Source: Streptomyces sp. R41
GTDB taxonomy: Bacteria; Actinomycetota; Actinomycetes; Streptomycetales; Streptomycetaceae
Length of the DNA: 64,000 bases
Reading direction: 5' to 3'
Assembly: GCF_041053055.1 (NCBI RefSeq)
Contig: NZ_CP163443.1
Span: 5,935,001 to 5,999,000, forward strand
The notes beneath the pieces were generated by a model. It made no database searches, was not told where the DNA came from, and was given only the letters and a program-made list of their open reading frames with translations. Within the stretch, counting starts at the first letter, position 1; each line of letters begins with the position of its first letter. This document shows, piece after piece, positions 7,391 through 15,858 of the stretch. Made by a program: the position numbers and the translations under genes.

Positions 7391-8755
7391 TCAGCGGCCC
7401 ACCGTCAGCTCGGCCGGGCGGTACGGGGTGTACGCCGCTCCGTCCAGGTCGAGACCTAGGGCCGCCTTCTGGAGGGCGGCCGGTGTGGCGGCGTCGTCCC
7501 AGTGGCCGGTGGTCACGCGGTGTTCGACGGCGTGTACGGCGGCGAGCGTCTCGGCCGTGGTGAAGGTGCAGTGGCCCTGGCGTTCGACGTAGGCCTGGCG
7601 GAGCAGCTTGGCGTCGCCGGAGGCGCGTACGCGGTCGGCGAACCGGTTCTCCTGCTCCACCGGTACGAGGTTGTCGGCCGTGGTGTGCACGTCGAGGAGG
7701 GGCACGCCGAGCCCTTGTCCGGCGGAAGACGTGCGCTGGGCGGTCCGCACCGCCGCCGGGTCGGCCGTGATGCCGGCATCGTGGGTGAGGGCCCGGAGGT
7801 CCGCGTGGAGGTCGAGGCCCGCCGTCCGGTACAGCGCGCGCACCTGCGGGGCGTGGACGGATTGCGCGAGCAGGCCCGCGTAGTCGATCCCCTGGTTCCA
7901 GGAGTTGTTGCCGCCCACGGACTGCTCCACGGCGTACCGGCCGCCCTCGACGAAGGACAGCAGGCCCTGGGCGAGCCACGCGTACTGCTGTTCCTCCTGC
8001 CCCGCCCAGTCGTCGGCGGCGGGGCGGTCCTCGCCGGGGGCCCAGGTGGGGAGGTTGAGGAAGGCGGCGGCCAGGGCGACGCGGGCCCGGCCCTGGGGGG
8101 ATGCCTGCGCGGCGGTGACGGCCGCGGTGAGGCGGTCGGCGGTGGCTGCCGCTTCGGTCGCCGAGGTGAAGTTCACCAGCTTCAGGTCCTCGGCCGGCAG
8201 CAGCAGGCGGGCGATCGTGTACTCGGCGTCCAGCTGGTAGTTGTCCAGGTCGGTGCCGCCCGCGACCAGGCCGCACAGGCCGAGCGCGCCGTCGACGCGG
8301 CCCGCGCCGTCCCGGGCGATCCGGGCGTTGACCAGGCCGCCCATGGACTGGCCGACGGAGAGCGTGAGCCGGGGCTTGCCGATCTCTCCCTTGACGGCGG
8401 CGAGGGTGGCGAACTGGTCGCGTTCGGCGCTCTCCAGCGCCCACATGGACCCCTTCGGGTCGTACGAGGAACCGGCCAGCGCATAGCCCTCGGCGAGCAG
8501 TTCGGTGCGGGCGGCGTCCGAGGGCGCGTCCTTGGCGACGGTCGGGCCGAAGCCGTGGCTGAACAGCAGCAGCGTGCCGTTCCAGTCGGCCGGGACATCG
8601 GCGATCCAGGTGGCGCCGTCGGTGAGAGTCCCGGTCAGCTGCCGGGGGGCTGTCGTCTCCGCGTGGGCGGTGGCGGCCATGGGAGCCGTGACGGAGAGGA
8701 CGACTGCCGCGCCCAGGGCGGCTGTAGTGCGGGCCAGGCGGGTGCGTGCGGGCAT
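7391..8755 (-). CDS. Secreted alpha/beta hydrolase
   Basis: A 454-residue predicted extracellular hydrolase. The N-terminus MPARTRLARTTAALGAAVVL is a typical signal peptide, cleaved near TAHA/ET. The fold is indicated by FSHGFGP after beta-3, the nucleophile elbow GQSMGG around residue 150, an acid candidate in HTTADNLVP and a histidine in QGHCTF. These are in the order Ser-Asp-His expected of the family. The substrate is not evident; related Streptomyces proteins are annotated only as alpha/beta hydrolase. The longer open frame would add translated low-complexity G-rich DNA, so I took the ATG at 8755, which has GGAG nine bases upstream. Confidence 0.8.
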   Translation of the reverse strand: MPARTRLARTTAALGAAVVLSVTAPMAATAHAETTAPRQLTGTLTDGATWIADVPADWNGTLLLFSHGFGPTVAKDAPSDAARTELLAEGYALAGSSYDPKGSMWALESAERDQFATLAAVKGEIGKPRLTLSVGQSMGGLVNARIARDGAGRVDGALGLCGLVAGGTDLDNYQLDAEYTIARLLLPAEDLKLVNFTSATEAAATADRLTAAVTAAQASPQGRARVALAAAFLNLPTWAPGEDRPAADDWAGQEEQQYAWLAQGLLSFVEGGRYAVEQSVGGNNSWNQGIDYAGLLAQSVHAPQVRALYRTAGLDLHADLRALTHDAGITADPAAVRTAQRTSSAGQGLGVPLLDVHTTADNLVPVEQENRFADRVRASGDAKLLRQAYVERQGHCTFTTAETLAAVHAVEHRVTTGHWDDAATPAALQKAALGLDLDGAAYTPYRPAELTVGR

Positions 8756-8780
8756 GTCCTGGGGCTCCGATCTGCTGGCT

Positions 8781-8868
8781 GACGGGGGAGGGAGATGGGG
8801 AGGGGGGGGAGATGGGGAGGGGGAGATGGGGGAGTGGGACAGGGGGAGCACGGGGAGCACGGGGAGCG
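8781..8868 (+). repeat. G-rich low-complexity tract (GGGGAGAT-type tandem repeat)
   Basis: Degenerate GGGGGAGATGGGGA units change into three GGGGAGCAC units. The plus strand carries many G-runs of three to seven, so it could form G-quadruplexes. On the minus strand it is the C-rich 5' untranslated or promoter region of the secreted hydrolase. Confidence 0.65.
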
Positions 8869-8955
8869 CTGTGTGTCGCAGATGCTCAGTGCACTGAACG
8901 CCACGGAATGTAGGGCGGTTATCTGACTGCCGTCAATGGAGTGCACAACATCAGT

Positions 8956-9180
8956 TCAGGAGGGGGTGCGGGAGGGAGGCCGGGGAACGGGCCCGGGAGT
9001 GGTGCGGGAGGGGGCCGGGAAGGGGTGCGGGAGGGGGGCCACCGTGGGTGCGGTGATGGGAGTGGCGTACGGCGGTGGCGTACGGCCGTGGTCGCGGTGA
9101 CGGTGGCGTACGGCAGGTGCCGCTCTGCCGTGGGTGCGGGGCGCGGGCGTACGGCCGTGGGTGCGGCGGCGAGGTGCCGT
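8956..9180. repeat. Degenerate tandem repeats (GGTGCGGGAGGG then GTGGCGTACGGC)
   Basis: The left part repeats GGTGCGGGAGGG three times with variation. The right part repeats GTGGCGTACGGC at 9062, 9075 and 9103 and a longer GCGTACGGCCGTGGGTGCGG at 9147. It lies just downstream of the PaaX-like gene. No gene is supported in 8756-9197. Confidence 0.55.
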
Positions 9181-9197
9181 ACGAGAAGCGGGCTGCC

Positions 9198-10025
9198 CTA
9201 CGCCTCCGCCGGCACCGTCTCCAGCACTCGCCGCGCCGCTTCCCGCGCCGGCGCGTCCAGGCGGGCGTGCACCGCCCGGAACGTTTCCTCGGCCGGGGCC
9301 GCCGGCCAGTCGGCGGGCAGGTGCTGCACGGGCAGGCGCGGGTCGCTGCGGATGACCTGGAGCCACTCGGTGGACAGGCGCAGGCGCAGCGCGAGCGCGT
9401 CCTCCGGGTGCTTGCCGCTCGCGTCCGGGTGCTCCCGGAGCGGGCGCCAGGCGTCGTCGAACGCGCGGTAGCGGTCGGCGAGTTCGGCGAGGTCCCACGT
9501 GTCGTTGATCATCTCGGCGATGTCCATGCCGATGTCCGCCCGCGCGCGGAACACCTTGACGTGTGCCGCGAGGCCGAGTTCCGCGACGATCGCGGAGACG
9601 TCGACCTCGCCGGGCGCGATCCACAGGCCGCTGAACAGCGGGCCGAAACCGGCCCAGGTGAGCTGCGAGCGCAGATCGTGCCGCTGGCGCTGCCACGACT
9701 CGGGCAGCGAGAAGCCGAGCAGCGACCAGGTGCCGTCCCAGTCGCGGTTGACCGCGCCGCTCTTCCAGATCCGCTGTTCGCCGTCGCGCAGGATCGCCTC
9801 GGAGCGCTCGGTGAGGCCGAAGTACGTGCGGCGGCCCTCGCGGCGGCGGAGCAGCAGCCCGCGGCCCACCATCCGGGTCAGCGTCGAGCGCGTCGCGTGC
9901 TCGCCGACCCCGGCGCGCGCGAACACCTCGATGACGCTCCCGGAGTACACGCACACGCCCCGGCCCAGCACCTGGTCGCCGAGGAAGGTCAGCATCAGGG
10001 ACTGCGGGCGCGGGGTGTTGTCCAT
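9198..10025 (-). CDS. PaaX family transcriptional regulator
   Basis: A 275-residue protein with the PaaX layout. An N-terminal winged helix spans about residues 10-80 (SLMLTFLGDQVLG, then THR-rich STLTRMVGRGLLLRRREG), followed by the PaaX middle domain (YFGLTERSEAILRDGEQRIW, then WDGTWSLLGFSLPE) and a helical C-terminal domain. Family members repress aromatic-acid catabolism genes and release DNA on binding a CoA-thioester. No such catabolic genes are adjacent, so the target is unknown. The open frame extends upstream, but MDNTPRPQSL matches the usual PaaX N-terminus. It is divergent from the sigma-like BACON protein. Confidence 0.85.
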   Translation of the reverse strand: MDNTPRPQSLMLTFLGDQVLGRGVCVYSGSVIEVFARAGVGEHATRSTLTRMVGRGLLLRRREGRRTYFGLTERSEAILRDGEQRIWKSGAVNRDWDGTWSLLGFSLPESWQRQRHDLRSQLTWAGFGPLFSGLWIAPGEVDVSAIVAELGLAAHVKVFRARADIGMDIAEMINDTWDLAELADRYRAFDDAWRPLREHPDASGKHPEDALALRLRLSTEWLQVIRSDPRLPVQHLPADWPAAPAEETFRAVHARLDAPAREAARRVLETVPAEA

Positions 10026-10322
10026 GGGCACGGGGGTACGGTACGACGCCGGCGCCCGTAGGGGGACTGCCGGTGTGGAGAGGAGATGGGCGGAACGCAT
10101 CGCGGCGGCGGAGGCCGCGGAAGGTCCCCCGGGCCCGCGGCGGCCGGTCCTTGTGATCGTGTCCGGCAAGGCATCTGCCATGGTCTGCCATCGCCGCCCG
10201 TGAGGGCCTGGGCCACGGAATCGGAAGTTCCTGTCCCCTTTTGAGGGATCGTTTCACCCGTACGGATTAAATGTGCTCAAGGGGGAAGAAGGGGCCACCC
10301 CTGGGCACCTACGGTCGCACGG
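10026..10322. promoter_or_regulatory. Divergent promoter region between paaX-like gene and BACON gene
   Basis: This 297-bp region holds TACGGT at 10310-10315, seven bases before the GTG at 10323, indicating a leaderless plus-strand transcript. An A/T-richer patch (GATTAAATGTG) lies at about 10265-10275. No operator was identified for the regulator. Confidence 0.45.
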
Positions 10323-12104
10323 GTGATGAGCAGCAGTCCGGAGACCTCCACGCACACCACCGGCGCACACCGGGCGCACGGAGACGCGCGCAAGCGGGTG
10401 ACCGCGCCTCGTGGCGCGCACACCGGCACCATGGCTCAGCGCCCTCCCGCGCGCTACGAGCCCTATCTGGACGGCCTGTTCACCTACTGCCTGTCCGTGC
10501 TGTGCGACCACGACGCGGCCACCGCCGCCCTCGGGGACGTCCTCGCGCTGGCCGAGCGACGGAGCCCGCGCGGGCCCGAGTCCGCGGACGACCGCAGGGC
10601 GTGGCTGTACGCGCTCGCCCGCTGGTCCTGTCTGCGCAAACTCACCGAGGCCCGGCGCAGGCGCCAGGCGGCGCACGCCTCCGGGCGGCGCGCGAGTCGC
10701 AAGAGCGACTCCAAAGGAGCCTCCAAGGGCGCCGCCGACCTGCGCGCGGCCGAGGCGCTGAGCGCCCCCGTCTCCGAAGAGGCCCAGGCGCAGCGCCAGC
10801 GCGAACTCGCCCTGCTGGCCTGGCCGGAGGCCGCCGGCACCACCCCCGAGCAGCGCGAGGCGCTCGAACTCGCCGTCCGCCACCAGCTCGCCGTCCACGA
10901 GGTGGCCGCCGTCCTCGGCATGGACCTCGCCCTCGCCCGCGAGCTGCTCGCCTCCGCCGCCTGCGAGGTCGAGCGCACCCGCGCCGCACTCGCTGTCGTC
11001 GAGACCGGCACCTGCCCGAGCGTCGCCCGCCTCACCGGTGACAACCAGCTCGTCCTGAGCACCACGCTGCGTCGCGAGCTGGTCCGGCACGTCGACGACT
11101 GCCCGCGCTGTCGCCGCACCGCCGAGCGCGCGGTTCCGGGCGCCTGGCCCGGCACCAGTGTCACGCCCGCCGCGCTCCCGGTCCTGGAGGCCCCGCGCGC
11201 AGCCCTGCACGTCGCCATGGCGCACGCCCCACGCGCGCGGGGCAGCGCTCCCCGCTTCGACCGGCGCGGGTTCCCGATGGACCCCAAGGACCACGCCGCA
11301 CGAAGGGACCGGCTCCGCGCGCGTGCCGTCACGACGACCGTCGTCGCCACCGTCGTCGCCGCACCCGTCCTCGCTCTCTGGGCGGCCTACCGCGGCGCGC
11401 CTCTCACCGGCGAGGGCACCGACGGACGCCCGATCACCGCGAGCGAGGCGCACGACCCCGACGGCATCAACGGCGAGGAGGCGGGCGGCTACGAGAACGC
11501 CGGCAACGCCAGCACGAAACCCGACGGCCGCTTCACCAAGGGAAGCCGCTCGCCCGACGTCTCCGTGGAGGTCACCAGCGCCCCCGGAAGCACCTCGGAA
11601 CCGGGCGCCGGGCACCTCTCCGTGGCGGCGGGCAACAGCGCCGACACGACCCTCGTCACGCTGACCGCGTCCGGCAGTTCACCCGTGCGCTGGGCCGCGT
11701 ACACCGGAGCCTCCTGGCTTTACCTGAGCCAGTCCTCGGGAACCCTGGAACCCGGCGAGTCGTTGACGATCAAGGTGTACGTCGATCATCTTCGCGAGCC
11801 GGTGGGCCCCTGGAGCGCGCGGGTGTCGATCGCACCGGCGGGCGCCGTGGTCACGATCGAGGGGTATGGGAACGCGGGCCCGTCCGACCCGGGCAGCCAC
11901 GACCCAGGCGGTCACGACCCCGACCCGACGCCCAGCGACCCGACCCCCTCCGACCCCGGTCCCACCCCGAGCGACCCGACCCCGACGCCCAGCGATCCGA
12001 CCCCGTCCGACCCCCAGCCGACGCCCACCGACTCGGTCCCTTCCGACCCGGGGGGCCCGACGCCGCCGCCCAGCGACACCGGAGACCCGAGCCCGTCCTC
12101 GTAG
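10323..12104 (+). CDS. Sigma-like, zinc-motif, transmembrane, BACON-domain chimera
   Basis: A 593-residue protein with five parts. (1) About residues 37-240 are helical and resemble diverged ECF sigma regions 2 and 4 (PYLDGLFTYCLSVLCDHDAA; AVHEVAAVLGMDLALARELL). (2) H256-VDD-C260-PR-C263 matches the HxxxCxxC zinc motif of anti-sigma factors. (3) A single transmembrane helix lies at about 335-357. (4) A BACON-like beta-sandwich outside the membrane spans about 410-520, with WLYLSQSSGTLEPGES. (5) The tail consists of SDPTP repeats. A protein carrying sigma-like and anti-sigma-like parts plus an external carbohydrate- or mucin-type domain suggests a one-piece envelope sensor, which is inference. 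An alternative start is the ATG at 10431. It is divergent from the PaaX-like gene. Confidence 0.8.
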   Translation: MMSSSPETSTHTTGAHRAHGDARKRVTAPRGAHTGTMAQRPPARYEPYLDGLFTYCLSVLCDHDAATAALGDVLALAERRSPRGPESADDRRAWLYALARWSCLRKLTEARRRRQAAHASGRRASRKSDSKGASKGAADLRAAEALSAPVSEEAQAQRQRELALLAWPEAAGTTPEQREALELAVRHQLAVHEVAAVLGMDLALARELLASAACEVERTRAALAVVETGTCPSVARLTGDNQLVLSTTLRRELVRHVDDCPRCRRTAERAVPGAWPGTSVTPAALPVLEAPRAALHVAMAHAPRARGSAPRFDRRGFPMDPKDHAARRDRLRARAVTTTVVATVVAAPVLALWAAYRGAPLTGEGTDGRPITASEAHDPDGINGEEAGGYENAGNASTKPDGRFTKGSRSPDVSVEVTSAPGSTSEPGAGHLSVAAGNSADTTLVTLTASGSSPVRWAAYTGASWLYLSQSSGTLEPGESLTIKVYVDHLREPVGPWSARVSIAPAGAVVTIEGYGNAGPSDPGSHDPGGHDPDPTPSDPTPSDPGPTPSDPTPTPSDPTPSDPQPTPTDSVPSDPGGPTPPPSDTGDPSPSS

Positions 12105-12152
12105 CGCCCGAGGTGGACCGGACAGCGCCGGAATATGTGGGACCTGAGACGG

Positions 12153-13001
12153 TCAGCCCACCGGATCCGCCGGATGCGGTGCCAGCAGCGGCAGCTGCGA
12201 GGCCAGCCGTTCCTCGCAGAGCTCGACCAGGCGGTCGTAGCCCTCCTTGCCCATCAGCTCGATCAGCTCCGGTCGGTACGAGACGTACACCGGGTCGCCC
12301 GCGCCGTGCGCGGAGGTCGCCGACGTGCACCACCAGTGCAGGTCGTGGCCCCCGGGACCCCAGCCGCGGCGGTCGTACTCACCGATGGAGACCTGGAGCA
12401 CCCGGGTGTCGTCGGGCCGGTCGATCCACTCGTACGTCCGGCGCACGGGCAGCTGCCAGCAGACGTCCGGCTTGGTCTCAAGCGGCTCGCGGCCCTCCTT
12501 CAGGGCGAGGATGTGCAGCGAGCAGCCCGCGCCTGCGGCGAAGCCGGGACGGTTCTGGAAGATGCACGAGCCCTGGTACGGGCGAGTCTGGCGGTCGCCG
12601 TCCTCGTCCTCCGAGACCCAGCCGGTCGCCACACCCACGTCATGGTTCTGCCAGATCTCCGGCGTGAGCCTCGCCACGTGCTCGGCCACCCGCTTCTCGT
12701 CGTCCTCGTCCGAGAAGTGCGCGCCCAGCGTGCAGCAGCCGTCGTCGGCGCGGCCCGCCTGGATGCCCTGGCAGCCGCTTCCGAAGATGCAGTTCCAGCG
12801 AGAGGTCAGCCATGTCAGATCGCACCGGAAGACCTGCTCGTCATCGGCCGGATCCGGGAATTCCACCCATGCGCGAGCGAAGTCGAGCCCCTTCTCGTCG
12901 GACACGGAGGTCTTCTTCGGGGACTTCTTGGACTTGGTGGCCGTCGCCTGCGAAGAACCCTTGGCCGATTTGTCGGGCTTCGCCTTTTTCGTCTTTGGCA
13001 C
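12153..13001 (-). CDS. Conserved cysteine-rich hypothetical protein
   Basis: A 282-residue cytosolic protein. A Lys/Ser-rich tail ([16 protein letters not shown]) precedes a conserved body with many cysteines, including [26 protein letters not shown] and GAGCSLHIL, a Trp-rich centre (DLHWWCTS) and a C-terminal helix. The cysteine pattern suggests a bound metal or cluster, but I recognise no named family. The GTG at 13001 is preceded by TACCCT six bases before it, consistent with a leaderless transcript; the longer open frame lacks such support. It is divergent from the Ppx/GppA gene with only 71 bp between starts. Confidence 0.75.
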   Translation of the reverse strand: MPKTKKAKPDKSAKGSSQATATKSKKSPKKTSVSDEKGLDFARAWVEFPDPADDEQVFRCDLTWLTSRWNCIFGSGCQGIQAGRADDGCCTLGAHFSDEDDEKRVAEHVARLTPEIWQNHDVGVATGWVSEDEDGDRQTRPYQGSCIFQNRPGFAAGAGCSLHILALKEGREPLETKPDVCWQLPVRRTYEWIDRPDDTRVLQVSIGEYDRRGWGPGGHDLHWWCTSATSAHGAGDPVYVSYRPELIELMGKEGYDRLVELCEERLASQLPLLAPHPADPVG

Positions 13002-13007
13002 CCGTCC

Positions 13008-13065
13008 AGGGTAAGTCGCTTCAGCCCGCTCCGGGGACGGTCGATCGCCGTAAGCGCAGTAGCGT
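13008..13065. promoter_or_regulatory. Two face-to-face -10 boxes of divergent leaderless genes
   Basis: On the minus strand TACCCT (13013-13008) ends six bases before the GTG at 13001. On the plus strand TAGCGT (13060-13065) ends seven bases before the ATG at 13073. The two -35 regions must overlap in the middle, so the two genes may compete for polymerase. Confidence 0.45.
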
Positions 13066-13072
13066 TCCGTAT

Positions 13073-14005
13073 ATGAGACTCGGTGTCCTCGACGTGGGTT
13101 CGAACACGGTGCATCTGCTGGTGGTGGACGCCCACCCCGGCGCGCGACCGCTGCCCGCGCATTCGCACAAGGCCGAATTGCGGCTTGCCCAACTGCTCGA
13201 CGGGAGTGGGGCGATCGGCCCCGACGGCGTCGACAAACTGATCGAGACGGTCCAGGACGGGCTGGAGGCCGCCGAGGACAAGGGCGTCGAGGCCTTGTTG
13301 CCGTTCGCGACCTCCGCCGTGCGCGAGGCCAGCAACGCCGACGACGTACTGGCCCGAGTGAAGACCGAGACCGGCGTCGAGCTCCAGGTCCTGACCGGCG
13401 AGGAGGAGGCCCGGCTGACCTTTCTGGCCGCCCGCCGCTGGTTCGGCTGGTCCGCGGGCAAGCTGCTCGTCCTCGACATCGGCGGCGGCTCCCTGGAGAT
13501 CGCGTACGGCATAGACGAGGAGCCGGACGCGGCCGTGTCGCTGCCACTCGGTGCCGGACGGCTGAGCGCGGGCTGGCTCCCCACCAATCCGGCCGACCCT
13601 GCCGATGTCAAGGCGCTGCGCCGCCATGTGCGGGCGCAGATCGCCCGCACGGTCGGCGAGTTCAGCCGCTTCGGCGCCCCCGACCATGTGGTCGCCACCT
13701 CCAAGACCTTCAAGGCGCTCGCCCGCATCGCCGGCGCCGCGCGCTCCACGGACGGCCTGTACGTCCAGCGCGAGCTCAAGCGCCGCTCCCTGGAGGACTG
13801 GGTCCCCCGCCTCGCCTCGATGACCGCGGAGGAGCGCGCCGAACTCCCCGGCGTCTCCCCGGGCCGCTCGGGCCAGCTCCTCGCCGGCGCCCTCGTGGCC
13901 GAAGGAGCGATGGACCTCTTCGGCGTGGAGAGCGTGGAGATCTGCCCGTGGGCGCTACGGGAGGGCGTCATCCTCCGTCGCCTGGACCACATGGCATCGG
14001 AATAG
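13073..14005 (+). CDS. Ppx/GppA family phosphatase
   Basis: A 310-residue exopolyphosphatase or pppGpp phosphatase-like protein of the ASKHA fold. The phosphate-1 motif [20 protein letters not shown], the acidic [14 protein letters not shown] segment and the phosphate-2 motif [15 protein letters not shown] are all present. It lacks the C-terminal HD domain of long Ppx enzymes, as is usual for the short actinobacterial forms. It may control polyphosphate or (p)ppGpp pools; sequence alone does not decide between them. The ATG at 13073 is chosen because it matches the family start and has a TAGCGT box seven bases upstream. A GC hairpin follows directly. Confidence 0.88.
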   Translation: MRLGVLDVGSNTVHLLVVDAHPGARPLPAHSHKAELRLAQLLDGSGAIGPDGVDKLIETVQDGLEAAEDKGVEALLPFATSAVREASNADDVLARVKTETGVELQVLTGEEEARLTFLAARRWFGWSAGKLLVLDIGGGSLEIAYGIDEEPDAAVSLPLGAGRLSAGWLPTNPADPADVKALRRHVRAQIARTVGEFSRFGAPDHVVATSKTFKALARIAGAARSTDGLYVQRELKRRSLEDWVPRLASMTAEERAELPGVSPGRSGQLLAGALVAEGAMDLFGVESVEICPWALREGVILRRLDHMASE

Positions 14006-14030
14006 GACGGGGCGCACCCGCGCCCCGTCC
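14005..14030 (+). terminator. Hairpin terminator of the Ppx/GppA gene
   Basis: GGACGGGGCG (14005-14014) pairs perfectly with CGCCCCGTCC (14021-14030) around a 6-nt loop, starting on the stop codon itself. Confidence 0.65.
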
Positions 14031-14052
14031 TAGGGCGCGGGGAACTGCGCGA
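14031..14052 (+). repeat. Dispersed hairpin repeat, family B (half copy)
   Basis: TAGGGCGCGGGGAACTGCGC is the right arm of the perfect hairpin found at 53894-53935. The left arm alone occurs at 1493-1520. The rest of 14053-14225 shows no gene. Confidence 0.6.
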
Positions 14053-14238
14053 CCGGCCAGAGACAACCCGCACGCGCCCACGGCGAGACCCGTGAACGGC
14101 CAGGGGACGGCACAACCGGCGGCACGAGGCACCCGGCCGAAGGCCAACCCACTCCACCCGGCCGGGGGGCACCAGTAACCCCGGCCAACGCCCACCACCC
14201 CCGGCAAACCGCCGGAGGCAACCCGTACTCTGTCCCTC

Positions 14239-15063
14239 GTGGCAGAACCAGTGGTGCGCATCCCGGATGCGAAGGTCGCGCTGTCCACGGCCTCCGTGTA
14301 CCCGGAGTCGACGGCGACGGCCTTCGAGATCGCCGCGCGCCTCGGCTACGACGGTGTCGAGGTCATGGTGTGGACCGACCCGGTCAGCCAGGACATCGAG
14401 GCACTGCGCAGACTCAGCGACTACCACCAGATCCCGATCCTGGCCGTCCACGCCCCCTGCCTGCTGATCACCCAGCGCGTCTGGTCCACCGACCCGTGGG
14501 TCAAGCTCCAGCGCGCCCGGGCTGCGGCGGAGAAGCTCGGCGCGTCGACCGTCGTCGTCCACCCCCCGTTCCGCTGGCAGCGCCAGTACGCGCGCGACTT
14601 CGTCAGCGGGATCTGGCGGATGGCGAACGAAACGGACGTACGGTTCGCCGTCGAGAACATGTATCCCTGGCGCTACCGCGACCGCGAGATGCTCGCGTAC
14701 GCCCCCGACTGGGACGTGACGAAGGACGACTACCGCCACTTCACGATCGACCTCAGCCACACCTCGACGGCCCGTACCGATGCCCTGCAGATGATCGACC
14801 GCATGAGCGACCGCCTCGGCCACGTCCACCTCGCCGACGGCAACGGCTCCAACAAGGACGAGCACCTGGTCCCGGGCCGCGGCACCCAGCCCTGCGCCGA
14901 ACTCCTGGAGCGCCTCGCGCTCTCCGGTTTCGACGGCCATGTCGTCATCGAGGTCAACACCCGTCGCGCGATGTCCAGCGCCGAACGCGAGGCCGATCTG
15001 GCGGAGGCCCTGGCCTTCACCCGGCTCCACCTCGCCTCCGCGGTGAAGGTGCCCCGCCGGTGA
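14239..15063 (+). CDS. Sugar phosphate isomerase/epimerase (xylose isomerase-like TIM barrel)
   Basis: A 274-residue TIM-barrel protein of the AP-endonuclease-2/xylose isomerase-like superfamily. Typical signatures are [11 protein letters not shown] near the N-terminus, the metal-ligand histidine in VVVHPPF, the glutamate in [18 protein letters not shown], and [20 protein letters not shown] with GHVVIEVNT at the end. These supply the Glu/His/Asp ligands for divalent metal. The substrate is unknown; a carbohydrate or inositol derivative is likely for this family. The GTG start is preceded by TACTCT seven bases upstream. Its stop overlaps the start of the TetR gene (GTGA), so the two are translationally coupled. 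Confidence 0.82.
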   Translation: MAEPVVRIPDAKVALSTASVYPESTATAFEIAARLGYDGVEVMVWTDPVSQDIEALRRLSDYHQIPILAVHAPCLLITQRVWSTDPWVKLQRARAAAEKLGASTVVVHPPFRWQRQYARDFVSGIWRMANETDVRFAVENMYPWRYRDREMLAYAPDWDVTKDDYRHFTIDLSHTSTARTDALQMIDRMSDRLGHVHLADGNGSNKDEHLVPGRGTQPCAELLERLALSGFDGHVVIEVNTRRAMSSAEREADLAEALAFTRLHLASAVKVPRR

Positions 15064-15677
15064 CAAACGCCGCCCCCCGCCGAGGCCGGGGACGCCCCTC
15101 CCGTACGCAGACGGAGGCGGGCCCCGCCACCCGCGACCGCATCCTGGAGGCGGCCCGCGAGGAGTTCTCCGAGCGCGGCTACGAGAAGACGTCGGTCCGC
15201 GGCATCGCCAAGGCCGCCGGCGTGGACTCCGCGCTCGTGCACCACTACTTCGGCACCAAGGAGCAGGTCTTCGAGGCGGCGATCGAGGTCGCCTTCGCCC
15301 CCGCCCTGGACGCCCCGGCCGCCGTCGAGGAGGGACCCCTCGACGGTGTCGGCGAACGCCTGACCCGCTTCATCTTCGGCGTCTGGGAGAACCCGGCCAC
15401 CCGTACGCCGCTCCTCGCGATCGTCCGCTCCGCCGTGAACAACGAGACCGCGGCCGCCGTCTTCCGCCGCCTCATCGCCACCCAGCTGCTGCGCCGCATC
15501 GCCGGGCAGCTCGACCTCCCGGACGCCGAACTGCGCGCGGAGCTGGCCGCCGCCCAGCTCGTCGGGATCGCGATGCTGCGGTACGTGATCAAGGTGGAGC
15601 CGCTGGCTTCGGCGGACCCGGAGCGGATCATCGGGCGGGTCGCACCGGTCGTACAGGGGCACCTGACGAACCCGTGA
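15060..15677 (+). CDS. TetR family transcriptional regulator
   Basis: A 205-residue repressor-type regulator. A basic tail ([15 protein letters not shown]) leads into the TetR helix-turn-helix: [20 protein letters not shown], then [20 protein letters not shown], then [11 protein letters not shown]. The C-terminal domain is the variable ligand pocket. The GTG start overlaps the upstream stop codon by GTGA, so the isomerase and regulator form one operon; the regulator probably controls that operon or the adjacent metabolic genes. No palindromic operator was found at either start. Confidence 0.88.
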   Translation: MTNAAPRRGRGRPSRTQTEAGPATRDRILEAAREEFSERGYEKTSVRGIAKAAGVDSALVHHYFGTKEQVFEAAIEVAFAPALDAPAAVEEGPLDGVGERLTRFIFGVWENPATRTPLLAIVRSAVNNETAAAVFRRLIATQLLRRIAGQLDLPDAELRAELAAAQLVGIAMLRYVIKVEPLASADPERIIGRVAPVVQGHLTNP

Positions 15678-15858
15678 CCGCCGGCGTGTGCGGGGGATTC
15701 CACGGCTGACCCGCGGGCGCCCGGGGGCGTACGTCCATGGCCCGCTGGCCGAGACGTACGTCCCGCATTCCGGACGGCCTGTCCGTATCCTGGCGCACCG
15801 GCGTACGCTCGACATCAGCCATAACTCTCCTCATGCCTCCCCGAAGGAGCGAGCGACG
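15678..15858 (+). promoter_or_regulatory. Promoter and leader region of ilvD
   Basis: This 181-bp gap contains a GACGTACGTCC palindromic stretch present twice, in approximately inverted copies near 15727 and 15753, and a TATCCT that could be a -10 box at about 15786. The ilvD ribosome binding site GAAGGAGC lies just before the gene. I saw no leader peptide rich in branched-chain codons. Confidence 0.35.
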
